Below are positions 1 through 13,104 of a stretch of DNA of 64,000 bases, one piece after another. Positions within the stretch are counted from its first letter, which is position 1. Each line of letters opens with the position of its first letter. Made by a program: the position numbers and the translations under genes. A model generated the notes under the pieces. That model was not told where the DNA came from. It worked only from the letters and a program-made list of their open reading frames with translations, and searched no databases. Origin of the DNA: Absidia repens (taxonomy: Eukaryota > Mucoromycota > Mucoromycetes > Mucorales > Cunninghamellaceae); assembly GCA_002105175.1 (NCBI GenBank), contig MCGE01000034.1:368468-432467 (forward strand), in the 5' to 3' direction.

Positions 1-1
1 A

Positions 2-97
2 GTCACACTTGTCAACGAGTTCCTCCACCACCACGCATTGACGTCAACGCCGCCAATGTACGATCAAGCTATCTTGCTACCACCAGCTGTACTATAA
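2..97 (+). CDS. possible 3' end of a gene cut by the window edge
   Basis: The first ~95 bases are less AT-rich than what follows and two forward frames are open. One runs from base 2 through 31 codons to a TAA at 95-97 (it reads ...PPMYDQAILLPPAVL); the other continues a few bases further. An AT-rich, A-run-rich sequence typical of a 3' UTR follows at once. I do not recognise the peptide. Without the left neighbour this stays a guess based on base composition and frame openness. Confidence 0.3.
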   Translation, partial: VTLVNEFLHHHALTSTPPMYDQAILLPPAVL

Positions 98-1484
98 ATT
101 AATAGAAAAAAAAAAGAGACGTTAGTTTGATGTAATTTCCTAGGCACGTATATGTATATATAATCCAACGTTTTTTTTTTATATGAATAAATAACAAAAT
201 AATGAAACAAAAACTTACATTGTTACCGTCATTGGCTCCATTCTATGGATGAACCATAGGGAAAAATTGAAACAATAATCCAAGTCCTTTGAAACAGCTT
301 GCTGGGGCGACTATATTGTAGTTGTCACTTTACATATTGGTCGGATCGGCTAAAGTTGTTGCGTTGTTTTCTTATTATCGTTTTCAGGCTGCTATAGTTC
401 TGATGGTCGAAAGCTTGAGAGGACAAAATAGCTAATAAAGCAAAAAAGGAGCCAAAAAAAAAAAGCATATGTAAGAAAAAGACAAATAATGCAATCCAAG
501 GAAAGGGAAAAAAAACAAAATTTTGAATCCCCGCAGTTCACAAAAGAAAAATAAATAAATGGGGATGGGGCAGCTGCAAACCTGTCCCCAGGAATTTACA
601 TTAGCTATCATGTATTGATTATGTAGGAATTGCAACTGCCTTTCCATCGGAAGATAAAACGAATACGCGAATTATGTTGGACTACGGAGCATTATGGTAA
701 TTATGACGATTGCCCCTTCCTTTAATTTTTATTCGCATTTCCCTGATTTTTTGACATAAAAAAAAAAAAAGGCTAGATGATTCAGGCTCCGCATTTTGCT
801 TTCTATTTTTTTTGGACCCTTTTTTTTTGCCTCTCTTTTTCTTTTTTTTTTTTTTCCTTCATGATAGTCTGAATGATATGATGGCAAGGCTCATTGGGGC
901 ACTGGTGATCTAGGATTAGTGTTAGAACTTGAATTAGGGGCGTTTTAAAAAACGAAAAACAAACATCATGGGAAGACCCTTTCATTTTGGATGTAGGATT
1001 TGGGGACGTCAGTAGATTAGCCTTCATATTAGAATAGTGCCATTGGCTTAGGTTAGGTTATTGTTAGTTGTCATAGTTTACACAGTATACATATCTGAAT
1101 TAAACATGTCTTTTCTTTCTACCATTTATCTCTTTCATGCCTTTTATTATCTCGTTGAATGGGCATGAGTAAAATCCGGTGTGTGTATTGTGTGTGTATG
1201 TAGAAAGCTATGTGCTTGTGCAAAAAAAAAAAAAAAAAAAAGTGCACTACATAATATTTTTGTTGTCTGCCTCCTTTGCATTTCGCAATTGAGTGGATTA
1301 TATAGAGTCAGTGCTAACGCTAATTATTCTGGGCAGGATTAAATGCCGGTGGCTCATAAGCAAAAAAATAAAAAACCATTCATAACATAGCGAAGGACAC
1401 AGTTTTATTTGTTTGACAAAGTGATAAATAAAAAATAATGGGAAGACAATACTAGAATTTTACTACTATAAAATATAACTATCA
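98..1484. other. intergenic, AT-rich, with one degenerate dispersed-repeat copy
   Basis: No supported gene. It holds many A/T homopolymers, a GT-rich patch near 1181-1200, a 20-base A run near 1221, and a diverged copy of the dispersed non-coding family at about 820-1130. The right part is the 3' flank of the beta-glucosidase gene. Confidence 0.7.
820..1130 (+). repeat. dispersed non-coding family, copy A (diverged)
   Basis: It shares the layout of the better copies: a pyrimidine tract, a TTAGAACT-like block, the core at ~967 (here CATGGGAAGACCCTTTCATT, two changes from consensus), a TTAG-rich spacer, then a TCTGAATTAAACATGTCTT tail. It is the most diverged of the plus-strand copies. Confidence 0.6.
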
Positions 1485-4400
1485 TTACAATTGGAAAGTG
1501 GCAGATTGACGAATATCCCGGCTAGAGGCACCAATATGAATTTCGAATTCACCATGAGGAATAACCCAAGATTGAGAAGTAACATCCCAGATACTGAGTT
1601 CGGTCTTGGTGAGTTCAAATTTAACAGATTGTTTGTGATGACCACCAGCCTTGATAAATACTTTTTCGAATCCACGTAAAATCTTGGGGGGTTCACCGGC
1701 ATCTTTGGGGAAGGAGAGATAGAGTTGGACCACTTCAGCACCATCGACATGACCAATATTTTGCACCTGCAATTGAGCGCTGACTTGATTCTTCTTTCCA
1801 TTGACTTTGACCTTCAACTTTCCATAGTCAAACTTGGTGTAAGAGAGACCATAGCCGAATGGGTAAAGAGGTTCAATGTTCTTGTGATCAAACCAACGAT
1901 AGCCGACATTAAGTTTTTCAGAGTAATCGATCTACAATGAAAACAAGAACAATTGTAAGTATATTATAGTATTACCATAGTGCATTATATAATAGTACTT
2001 ACTTCCAAATCAGCAGTTGCAGCGGCAGGGTAGTCTTCAATCTTCTTGGCAATTGTGTATGGAAGACGACCACTAGGGTTGACGTCGCCAAACAAGACAT
2101 CAGCAAGGGAATTACCACTTTCTTGCCCAGGGAGACCTATCATATTGATAGTAAATGAACTACACTTAACAAAAGAATACAATCCTATTTCATTTCTTTA
2201 TCTTCACTTACCAGGCCAGACAATAGCTTTGATGTTAGGATGATTAGCCCAGGGCATAAGGACGGCACCGACAGCATGAATGACAACAATGGTATTCTTG
2301 TTTGCGTCGGCTACGGCTTGAATCTGTTGTTCAGAAGTTAATGAATAATTAACTATACAATATAATTCCGTACTGCTTTTTTTCACCTACCAAATTATCA
2401 CCGTTGTTCCATAAGGTCAAGTTCTTGCGATCACCAACATTTCCATCAACAGATATATATTCTTCACCAGCGTCAGCATTAGCAAACACAATAGCAATAT
2501 CGGAAGCCTGAGCAATCTTCTTGGCGTTTTCTAGATCGTAATTATCGTTGGTCGATTGGATCTTGACGTTTTTTCCAGCACGCGCTTTAATACCGTCCAA
2601 AGGCTATAAGAGAAGTATTTTTGTCAGTACAAATGATATAGCTATTCGCCATCTATTACGCATATCTACTTACCGCAACAATGTAGGATGGGAAAGACAC
2701 TGTTCCACTACCCCAGCCTATGATATGTCAAGAATAACAGTAGTTAGACAACCACTTTCCCCTGTTACGCCTTATGCGTTACTATATTGTATCTTACCTT
2801 GAATCAACGTAGCAGGATCACAGCCAAAGTCACCGCACTTTGAACGATCGAATAGCCTAAAAATAAACATATGAGCATTTTATGTCGTAATAATAAGGAG
2901 GAGTTGATTACTTACAAAGGATCGCTGAAAGCATCGCTGCCAATAATAGAGATGCTTCTATCGGCTTTAGTGAGAGGAAGGATATTCTTTTCATTTGAAA
3001 GCAGGACGACAGATGCAGCACCCATTTCGCGGACGAGTTCTTTGTGGTTAGCTTCTACATTGACTGAGCCTTTTGGAGTGGGATTAAAGCTATCAAGAGT
3101 GGTTTTAGGGAAATTCTAAAAGAAACAAAATAAATAAATAAAATTTACTAAAAATGCCTTTTTCTACCACAAAGTGAGCTCGTCGGAGATTCATTAACAT
3201 ACCTTGTCTTGACCCATTTTATAATAGGCACTAGCGATTCTGACTGCCATATCAGTCACCCGACTTTCTTTGACTTTGCCTTCTTTGACAGCATTGACCA
3301 AGTTCGCACCAAAGTAAGATGGAGAGTGGTTGTCACTTTGATCCATATTACCAGGCATCACCATATCTTTAATCCGAAAATAAAATAAGAAAACATATCA
3401 GCCTTCCATGATCGTACTATACATGTCATTGCTAGTAACGTACCTAAACCGTTAGTTGGGGAGTCAACAGTGCTCAGGGCAGCCCACCAATCAGTTTGAA
3501 TAAAACCATTGAAACCTTTAAGAGAAAAAAAAAAGAGATGGGTGAGCCAAATTAAAATAGATCGTTTTGATTCCTTACCGAGCTCTTCTTTCAAGAGACT
3601 ATTCATGATTTCATTTTCACAAGCAGTTGTACCGTTGAGCTTGTTGTAGGAGCACATGACTGAACCAACGCCTGCCTTTAAAAAATTGGGTTTGCGTTGG
3701 TCATTATAATAATCGACTTTTTTTTTTTTTTTTGTCCTATACTTACTTCAACGGATCGAGCAAACGGCCAAAGATAAACTTCATGCATGGTTCGATCGTC
3801 AATATTGGAGCTTTCCTGGAGTTTAAAAAAATGAATTAATACAATGTTTCACCTTTTTTTTTTTTTAGTATGAATTCCGTACCTCGTGACGATTCTTTTC
3901 TTGATCGTTGGCAATGAAGTGCTTGGAAGTGGCAATAACTCCTTGAGATTGAATACCTGTAATTGTTTCGGCAGCGGCCACACCAGTCAGGTAAGGATCT
4001 TCTCCGAATGATTCCCAACCACGACCACCTTCAGGGCTGCGCATGAAATTCATTGCTGTTAAAAAAAAAAAAATTGAGTTATCGGTTCATCTACTCTACA
4101 TCTTTTTTTTTTTTAATAATAATAATTACCTGGACCAAGTTGAATATGCACCCCTTTTCCTCTGAACTCTGCTCCCATATACTCGCCACGCTGTAAAATG
4201 GCTTTCTTGTCAAAAGAAGCAGCAGCGTTGACTCCAGAAACACCAGCAGTGACATTATATGCAAACCTATTTAAGAAAAAAAAGTTAGTTCTGTGTTCAA
4301 CCACCTGTTTTTTTTCGTTTGTGGTACTTACCGCATCCCAAGTGGTGCGTCTTGTAAACAGAGACTGGGGAAATCAGGGTTGGTAATAGGGTAAGTGTTG

Positions 4401-4615
4401 CCAACACAAGGAGTAATATTGAATCCCATCCCAGTGGTCATATTGACTTTTTGTTCCAGAGACATTTGGCCAACCAGTTCTTTGGCAAGGACTTTAGCCT
4501 CATCCCACGAGCGAAGATTCACATGCGAAGCACCTTCCACAGTGGATGTTGAAGACGCTCCAATGATCACCATCAGTAACAAAGATGATGCCTTTGATAT
4601 AGATGATATAAGCAT
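1485..4615 (-). CDS. secreted GH3 beta-glucosidase
   Basis: Glycoside hydrolase family 3 enzyme that releases glucose from the non-reducing ends of beta-glucosides such as cellobiose; probably secreted. Fourteen exons: 4332-4615, 4130-4266, 3883-4055, 3747-3815, 3579-3675, 3444-3515, 3203-3366, 2916-3115, 2798-2856, 2674-2717, 2391-2603, 2212-2323, 2003-2136, 1485-1931. Sum 2205 nt, 734 aa. Residues 1-29 look like a signal peptide. The KHF motif is at 185-187, the nucleophile Asp at about 262 in TDWW (many relatives have SDWW), and the GEEY acid/base glutamate region at about 479-482, followed by [11 protein letters not shown]-terminal fibronectin-III-like domain ends the protein. Length fits single-unit fungal GH3 enzymes. 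The ATG at 4615 is chosen because it directly precedes the signal peptide. Every junction is GT-AG and keeps frame. The exact substrate is not readable from sequence. Confidence 0.93.
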
Positions 4616-4719
4616 ATTATTAAAAGCAAAATGAAAAAATGAAATAAAAGGTAAATTACGCTACTATCGTTCACGACGAAAGCCAGGGAGGGGTATTTTT
4701 TTTTGAGCACTTTTATATG

Positions 4720-4750
<31 letters not shown>

Positions 4751-7302
4751 GCTGTATGCATTTTCATTTGGTAAAAAAAAAAAAGAGTGTTACCACTCAA
4801 GGTTGTTTGGGTTAACCTAAACTCCAGCGGGAAAAATTGACAATGACTTCTTCATAGATGCCTTGTCCAATCATTCGACGTCCATGATAAAAACTGAGAT
4901 AAATCGAAGGTGGGTGGAATAATCCCGAATCCCATTAATTTGGCAGGATTTTGAAAGAAGGACGGTAAACGATCATTGTAACGTACGACGTTACATTTAG
5001 CGTGCTTGGTATGGGGAAATTTAACTTTCTGTATTTCTTTAAAGTTAAATTACAACGGAAAAAAAGATGCCCCGCTTTATGATATGCTACATATACTGAG
5101 ATTATAGAAGCAGTAAAATTCATTACGGTAGAGCATGAAAATTAAATCACACCCTCTTACCTAGTACATATTCATAATTCGAGTCGTCCCGTTCTATTGA
5201 TTAAACCCTTTCAAACCCCGCATTCAGGGACAGGGTTTTTGGGAAGGGAACAAAAAAGGTTCCATTGTGTAATAAGAGTAGCGTCATGAAGGTAATATTT
5301 TCCCATGAAATATACTGATCGAAAAAATAAAATAAAACCAAAAACATGGGAAAAATAGTAGGATTTTGAGAGACAGTTTGAGACATACGTTTTTTCTGGC
5401 GGAAGTTTTCCATTCGTTCATGTTTTTTACCAGCGGTGATCCAGACCCAGATGATAAAAGATGATTAGATAATTAATATTTTGTTCGCACCAACGGAATA
5501 GCGGGTCAAATTGAAGAACTCAAAAAAGCATTACGGAATTTTAAACAAAGCAAACTTTATGGATTTTTATTCCGTTCTATCGGGCAGAGCACGGGACACC
5601 ATCTTCATTATCTCGTAGACTCGCTTCCCTTTGCGTCCATCACGACCTCTTTTTTTTTTTTTAAAAAAAAAAAAAAAACCGCTCAGAGAACTTATTCTAT
5701 GCATTTTAAGATCTGTACGCTATAAACTATTGAAAGCATTCATTGGAGGTATATATACTGTATGTATAAAGTTTTTGTTTTATTGCATAATTGTATAATA
5801 TCGTAAGCATAATACATGGTAAATTAAAAGAGGAATAAATTCTACGACGAATGACATACTATTCTATCTGTAAAAGAGTAAATGGGATAACGTATTCTAT
5901 GCTCTGGCAAATGACGAATTATTCTACAGCGAAGGTAAACTAGACTGTCCAAGTTGCTCCCTGTTAATCGCAAAAGGCCGTTTGAGAAGAGAGTAACCAT
6001 TCTGCTAATGTTAAATTACTATCATGAAAAAATAACCGCGATGTTGTAGTCACAAGAAAAAAGAACAGGACGAAAAATCATTTCAATTTCCGCCCACGTG
6101 GATTTTTATTTTCGCCAATTTTTTTTTTCCTCTCACTCTCTTCTTCTCATTTCTTTTTCTTCATCATTCAACTTCAATGGGGTTATGGTAATCTTAGATT
6201 AGCGTCAGGATTAGTTTAGAAGAAGTTTCAGCTCGGGGATTACAAGATGCATGGGGAAACCCTTTCATTTTGGATCTAGGGTCTACAGCCACCATTAGTT
6301 GGCTTTTTGAAGCTTTCATTAGCTTAAGCTTAGTGTTAGTTTGTCCATAGTTTGTATCTATATCCGAGTAAAAATATGTCTATCTTTATATGTTTCAATA
6401 AAAAGAATTTCCCATTACTCTCTTTCATATCTTGCGCAATAGATCCTTTTTCTACAATCATCACCCTGGTTGATTAGTGTAGAACTTGGTAGTGCTGTAC
6501 TTGTCCCTTTAGTCTTTCTCATAGAATGTATAGTATATTAGTTCCCATTTTACAATTGACCCCTTTAGCTTAATGTCGACCTTTCCTTCAGAACAGCTAA
6601 TAGTTTCCCTCATGTTGCTTCCATTGGTTCCGTTACTCTAATGAACCCCACAGTTCTCACCATATCCCTCCAAATAAATTATATCTTTTTATTATCTACC
6701 GTCTGATCATTATATCATGAGGAAATATGTTGTTTTAGCTATATTATGAGCGTCCTACCAAACACCTGTTCCTAGCTTACTCACTATGACTACGTGTCGC
6801 CACCCTCAGTAACCGAGCCATAGGTTTACGGTTTCTCGGTCGCTTTTTTTTTTTTTTTTTTTTTTTTTTTTGAAATGTGAAGTGGTAAGAGTGTTCCCGG
6901 ATATCGCCCTTTCTATCTATCCCGTATTTCATCCACATTATATTTAACATCAGCTTCAGAGTTACACAATAGATAAAAGATGTATCAAGAAAATTGCCAA
7001 AATGAGATATATGGCTCGCTTATTCCTTTTTGCTATGTAAAACCAAGATCTATTCCATAGTTGTAATACAGTAGCCTCTTAATTCCACCAGTACTGAGTA
7101 CTTTCCTAATGTATGGCAATATGCCTTTCATTAAGTTGTCATTATACTGTATCATATCATAGCTTCAATCTGTATACACTGCACACAAAGACAATATCAT
7201 AAATAATATAAACGAGATAATTCTTTTATTGATCAAAAGCAAAATAAAGAAATAAAAACGACTAAAACAATGCTGTACTATGATATACTAAAAAAATATG
7301 AA
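4616..7302. other. gene-free stretch of 2.7 kb
   Basis: It contains the beta-glucosidase promoter side (long T run near 4721-4747), no supported gene, a dispersed-repeat copy at about 6060-6540 with a longer related 3' tail, and a poly-T run of roughly 30 at 6845-6871. Short open frames here consist mostly of homopolymer translation and are not believable. Confidence 0.65.
6060..6540 (+). repeat. dispersed non-coding family, copy B
   Basis: It starts near a CCCACGTGG element, runs through a CT-rich tract and an AGTTTAGAAG block, and has the perfect core at 6250. Then come CCATTAGTTGGCTT, GTCCATAGTTTGTATCTATAT and GCAATAGATC. Copy D at 24.6 kb aligns along nearly the whole length, including the sequence past the core. 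No coding frame. Confidence 0.75.
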
Positions 7303-10300
7303 CTAAACCATCCGCGGGAGTATACTGAAGGGTTGAATAGGTCGAGAAGATTCCAAATCTAGAGCATAAAACAAAGAACCTTTGGTTTGCTGTTGTCTAT
7401 TGGTTTGTCGGTAGAGTTGTCCAAGTAAGTACCTAAAGAGAAAGAGTGATACAGAATGAGAGCGTTTGAGTGTCATGACCAAACTTCTCTTTTTTTGTTC
7501 CTGACGGTATAAGACTTACCATGCTTCGGACGATTGCCAGCCAAATCCCTGTGTTAGTGAGGTCAAAATACCTTCCGCCAGACATAGATCTTGTTGTTCC
7601 ATATACAATTTAGCCAAGCCTAACTGACAACCCACATGATTGGGATCAAGGAGTAAGCCCTTTTCAAAAAATTGGATGGGTGACGCTGAATTTTCCAGTT
7701 TCCTTTCATTTCCAAAGAGCCCCGAGGGTTGTTTTTGAGCATTGAGTTGACCTACAAGGCACCATATATCAGGGTGGTCGGAGCAGGCTGTTTGGGCTTC
7801 GGAGATAGCTTTGATAGCTTCGTTCGATTCGGATAATTCCAAATACCATTCAGCCGACATGAGCCATAGTTCACATAAACGTGCATGTTGCCTTTGGTGT
7901 CGAAGATAACCTCGAGTCGTCATTACAGGTCGTTGTTTTTTAGGGATGAGAAGAGAAGGAAGCGTTGTCATGGGTAACGATGCTGTTTGAACGGTGTTGA
8001 TTGAATCGTGTAGAGATGATGGAGTGGCCGTACCAGTTGGACCAGTGGAAGTGCTGCTTTGAATAGAGTATGCTGAGTTGTATCTAGAATTCGGCTTACC
8101 TATCCCAGGTTGATGATTAAAAAAAGAAAAAAAAAAAGGAGAAGCATTTAGTAAGTATTTCATAATTTGTATGATTATTTCTAAGCTTACCGTTGACTAA
8201 GAATGATGTTTGTCTGCTGAGCGAATCGTTACTAACACTTATATTCATTGGTGTGGTTGTTGTAGAATGTGCATCGTTGTCATTGTTTTGAGCTACTGCA
8301 TATTTACGATTCGTGCTACGTGACGGAAAGAGGTGGATGCCATGCCAATGATGATGCGAGGATTGCCCAGATCCGGTAGGTTTGAGGGTTGAATTTGAAG
8401 CATATTTACGAAGAGAGGGATTTCGTTGAGGTATAGTGGAAGGGGTGCTGCCGTTTGGTGATTTAAGATCCAGGGTATCGTTTTTGGAAGTGCTGTTGTC
8501 GCTGAGGGATGGTGTATATACCGAAGCTGACTCAGTGTTCGTCAAATTGGTTTCGCTGCCATTTCCAGAGACAGTAAAATTGTTGATCATACTACTGCTA
8601 GCACTGCGTCGTCGTAATGATTTGCTGGTCGTGTTTGTAGATGGTACCTGTAGGGTGGAATGAGTGGATGTTGTGTCATGATTGTGCGAAGAAAATACAA
8701 TAGACGGAGAATTCCCAAAAGACCCAGATACTACTAATTTTCGGGGCACCTTGTCATCGTCACCATAGGAGGTTCGCCCATGCCATGCATGCTCGCTTTC
8801 ATCAACACCACCGTTTACACCATAATCCACTAATGCAAAGTCTATGGGGTCCGTAGTTGATCCTTCTACCAGCCATTTTCCGTATAATTTAATAAGAGAT
8901 GCATGTTCTTCCAAAGCCTTTTGCGATCCTTTTGTAACGTTCACAAGTTTGCTGTATGTCATATTCAATAAAAGTTGTTGTTCATGCTGTTCGTACAGAG
9001 ATATTCTTGAGTTTGTAATGTCGTTCCCACTTTCAAGGCCAATGGTTGCAATTTCGAGCGCTTGTGAATGATCTTTTTGCCCAGAACAAGACAGAGCCAA
9101 AGCCAATAAATGCCATGACGCCACATGAGACATGTTGAGATCCAAGGAGTGTCGAATTGATTGAATAGCAAGATCTATGTTTCGTACGCTAGCATACTGA
9201 TAAGCCAAATAATAATGGGTTTCCCAAGAATCAGGTAGAATTGAGTTCGCTTGCTGAAGAAGAGATAGTGCCTTTTCATGGTATTTTGGACGCTGTTCAC
9301 TGTCTACTACTGATGAATGATAAGACACACACGCACACACAGAAAAATAAAAAGGGATTTAGTAAAAAGCCATTGAATGGTGTGAACATATGTTTCTACT
9401 TACTTTGTGAAGCCAATAATCCATATGCAGCACCAGATGAGCGATAAACTTGCGATTCCAGTTGGGGATTGAATGCTACCAGTTCAGAGGTTTGTATCAA
9501 AGCCAAAGCCATATTTGCCATATCCACAGCCTTTGTTCCCATTTCGAGCTCCTTGCAAAACATCTTGATCGATACGAGTAAGACCTCCAGTTGAAGAGTA
9601 ACATGTTCGTCATCTGTATCTTGTTGCTTGTTGTTGATAGAGTTTTTGTTCCTAATGGTCGAGTTCGATAAATGTTGATGTTGTTGTGGTAAAGATTGCA
9701 GTAGTGGGATATAACGACCATGGATATCTTGTGCCAGTGCCACACCATCTTTCAATGATTCCAACCGATCATAAGAAACAAGTCCAACGGATTGAAGATA
9801 GGATTGTAGTGCATGTTGTGCTTCCTCATATTCCCCAAGTTGAAAACAAGCCAAGAATAACAATCGTAATATAGGCGGTGAATTGAATGTCTTTTCCAAT
9901 GCCCATTCCAATACCTATAAATCAATAAAAAGGTATTAGAAAAATGTAAATAACGTGTATTAAAAATATTGATGATAGTCCAAAGTACCTCTTTGAAACC
10001 ACGCCAATCTTCAGTAGTTTCCATAATCACATTCAAGTCGTTCGCTAATGATTCCACCATATCCAAAATCAGTGTATTCGATTCTCCAGAGCTTGGAAAT
10101 GATGTTGTCTCGTGTAGCAAATGTTCGCAAACTGTATAGAGCTGAGTGATTTCATCGACAAACGCCTTTCGTCTAAGTTGAGCATCCGTCAGTTCGGTGA
10201 TATCCACCATGCCATAGGGAATGTATTCATCCGATTGATACAACTGGGAGAGGAGTTTGATCATCTGAAGACTAATATCCAATCGCCGTTCCGTTCGCCA

Positions 10301-11283
10301 AGACACTGGTTGATAGCATGTTGTTCTGTGATATGACCGCATAAATTCCAATACAGTCCCTTGATCCACCATAAAGCTACCAAAGAATATATTAGTATAT
10401 ACTATATAAACATTGCAGAGTGACTTGAAATGTGCTGTACCTAAATGACTGATTTCTTAGTAGTTGGTTTACCCTGTATAATGCTTGTTCTGCCCATTCG
10501 AGAAGGGTCAATTCATTGATTGGAAGTCGACCATCTAGCAAAGTAGAGATGTATTCGTACGTTTGTAGCGATGCCTGTGTATCACCCATCATTTCCATAG
10601 ACATAGCTTAAAATTTTAAAGAAGATAGGTATTAAAAGTCAAGTTAGTAAACATTTTCTCTGTCATCATTACGCTTCTTTTTTCATTTTACCTTTTATAG
10701 CCATAGATTGATAATAAAGGATAAAGGAATAACCTGATGACTGGTTGTTCAAAAGCGAAATTCCGTCTAAAAGTGCTAACGTCTGGTCATATTCTTGACA
10801 GCCAAAAAATAAGCGCGCTAGTACTACCTTGGCGGACTATACATGAATGAAACATACCGCAAATAAATTTATTATTAGTACATATGAATTTTTCAGCGAA
10901 ATATCATATATGTATATAATACCTCTTTGTGTTCTTCAGAAGTGTTGTCGGTGAGCTCAAAGACGGTTTGAAGCTGATCTTGAATAGGCTGGACCTCTTT
11001 CGAGTCCCAACTCTTCTTCGTTTCACCAAGTTGTACAAGGGTCGCTTCCGCCAATACAAGCTGTTCAAGACCTATGTAAATAGTAAGAAATAGTGAACCA
11101 AAGGGTGTTAATAGTATTGTTTTACCAAGACACATTTGTACTCTATTCATTACCTGTCCCCTCAGGATTATATTTCACATAGCGTCGTGCAAGATTCGGA
11201 ATCGCTTTCCATCGACCTTTACAGCGTGCAGTATCAATTTCTTCCAATATTTGTGAAATTTTTGATGAACTGGTGAATAGCAT
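7303..11283 (-). CDS. YPP1: Ypp1/TTC7-family TPR protein
   Basis: TPR scaffold of the TTC7/Ypp1 family, which with Efr3 holds the type III PI 4-kinase (Stt4) at the plasma membrane. Nine exons: 11154-11283, 10923-11071, 10692-10836, 10441-10606, 9989-10376, 9404-9914, 8191-9309, 7520-8099, 7303-7432. Sum 3318 nt, 1105 aa. The N-terminus begins MLFTSSSKISQILEEIDTAR. TPR-like helices fill most of the protein. The middle (roughly 600-830) is a low-complexity Ser/Thr/Asn-rich insert. The C-terminus has the family signature: GWQSSEAWYLLGQLYRQ, then ESSRPIQPFSILPRMV. Exon 7 has three possible in-frame AG acceptors 3 bp apart (9304-9311), so small splice isoforms differing by one or two residues are possible. 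Divergent from the GTPase gene across 184 bp. Confidence 0.85.
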
Positions 11284-11467
11284 CTTGAATAAAGAAAAAA
11301 AAAAAAAAAAAGGGAAAGCAACAAATATGAAAAAAAGGAGAAGATTGAAACGTTTTCAATACCAAAAAAAAAAAGAAAAAAAACGCGAATTCAACCTCCG
11401 TCCGGCGCCTAATGCAAATTTCTGTCGACTTTTTTTTTTTTTTTTTTTGTCCCTCTTCCCTATCAAA
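11284..11467. promoter_or_regulatory. divergent promoter between Ypp1/TTC7 and EngB-type genes
   Basis: A 184-bp gap separates the two start codons. It has A-rich runs on the left half and a pyrimidine tract just before 11467, fitting a bidirectional promoter with pyrimidine-rich leader. No specific factor site recognised. Confidence 0.55.
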
Positions 11468-12592
11468 ATGACCAACATTTATAAATCTTTATTATCGAAA
11501 CGGTGGCTTCACACTAGCTTGACAAATTGGCAGCGAAAACAACAGTTGTCCGTTAACTTGCAGCATTTATCCACCAAAGATCACAAATCGTATACTCTTG
11601 AATCTTTCCCAACAGTACCTACTTTACAACCTTCTGAAGAAAAATGGGCCAACAAAATGTTTGCTCGACCTGCCACTTTTATCAAAAGTATCTCACAATC
11701 ACAACAAGCTCCTGAAATAAATCTACCAGAGGTATACAAGATGGTTCGAAAATTTGCTTTGATCTATGGAACTTACTTCCCATCTTTTTTTGCTCTAGGT
11801 TGCTTTTGTCGGTCGTAGTAATGTTGGGGTACGTATAGTATACCGTATGAAAAAAAAGGAGTCCGCTTGCTAATGCTTCTTTTTTTCTCATAGAAATCCA
11901 CACTTATCAATCAACTTACGAACAATCACAAGCTGGTCAAAACATCTAGCAAGCCGGTAAGTACCATATGACTGATATTCTCTCTTCCACCCCGCAACTG
12001 ATCTCTTTTGTTTTATCACAAAGGGCCATACCAAACTACTCAATTTTTTTGATCTCACTGGTAAGCTCACTTTGGTGGATATGCCTGGGTACGGCTTCAA
12101 ATCCAAAACAGAGTGGGGAGAGCTCATCATGGATTATCTCACTTGTCGAAAGCAGTAAGTAGCGATACATAAAACGTTCAATGGATTCTCGATGTATTTC
12201 TCATTTCTTTTTCTCTTGTGAATTGATGTAGACTCAAACGATTATTTATCTTGGTGGATCCCACAGCTGGACTGAAGGAAACCGATCGTACATTGATGGA
12301 CATGTTGGATCAACAAGCACTCACTTACCAAATCATCTTGACGAAAAGGGACAGGTTATCAGTAGCTGCCTATGAAGCATCAAAGCAGTCCATTGAAACC
12401 GAGCTCATCAAGAATGCAATCTGCTGTTATCCTCAACTATTATCTACAGGCATGGCAAGAAGAAGCAAGAAAAATCAAGACACCGTAGCACATGACTTGG
12501 CGCAAGTTCGATGGTCTATCTTGGACGCTGCTGGTATCAAGCCGGATCTACCAAGTACAACTCCACAATTCCGTCCCTCGTCCTCCACTTAA
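11468..12592 (+). CDS. EngB/YihA-type GTPase, probably mitochondrial
   Basis: TRAFAC GTPase of the EngB/YsxC family. The bacterial members assist large ribosomal subunit assembly and the eukaryotic ones (GTPBP8-like) are mitochondrial. Exons: 11468-11731, 11799-11828, 11894-11956, 12024-12154, 12232-12592; 849 nt, 282 aa. G1 is GRSNVGKS at 93-100, the G2 Thr lies in PGHTK (Thr122), G3 is DMPGYG at 138-143 and G4 is TKRD at 200-203. The N-terminus (MTNIYKSLLSKRWLHTSL) is basic and Ser-rich with few acidic residues, as in mitochondrial presequences. Exon 2 is only 30 nt and carries most of the P-loop, which is therefore split by an intron between GRSNVG and KS. Confidence 0.9.
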
Positions 12593-12727
12593 TTAGAATA
12601 CAAATACACATCTTTCCCATTTTAGATTTAGACGCAATCATTTCACATTATATTTTTGTACACACAGAGACATTGATCTATATATTATTTGAAAAAATAA
12701 TACAATAAAAGAAAACTATATTTGATA

Positions 12728-12759
<32 letters not shown>

Positions 12760-13104
12760 GATGACAAATGATACAATAAATGAAGATTTCATTTGATATA
12801 CATATTTTATTAATGACTATGCTACATTGCACTGTATCGTACAGTACTCCATTTCATCATCCCCCTTTCTATTTTATTAGAAGTCACAGAATACATCATT
12901 TACCCCATTCTATATATAGACACACAAAGAGTAGACACACGTAGAATTTGATTGAGTATGTATATATATTTTTTTTTTATTTGACAAATGATACAATAAT
13001 AATAATAAAAATAAAAAACTACACTGATATTCACAAAATGATAATAACTACACTACATATATTAATTGTACTATTTGACCACTAATTGTCCCCAGACATG
13101 TGGT
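12593..13104. other. convergent 3' flank between the GTPase gene and BUB3
   Basis: AT-rich spacer of 512 bp between two converging genes. It contains AATAAA-like signals, a T run of about 28 near 12731-12758, and a short repeat TGACAAATGATACAATAA near 12761 that recurs with one change near 12983. No gene seen. Confidence 0.6.
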
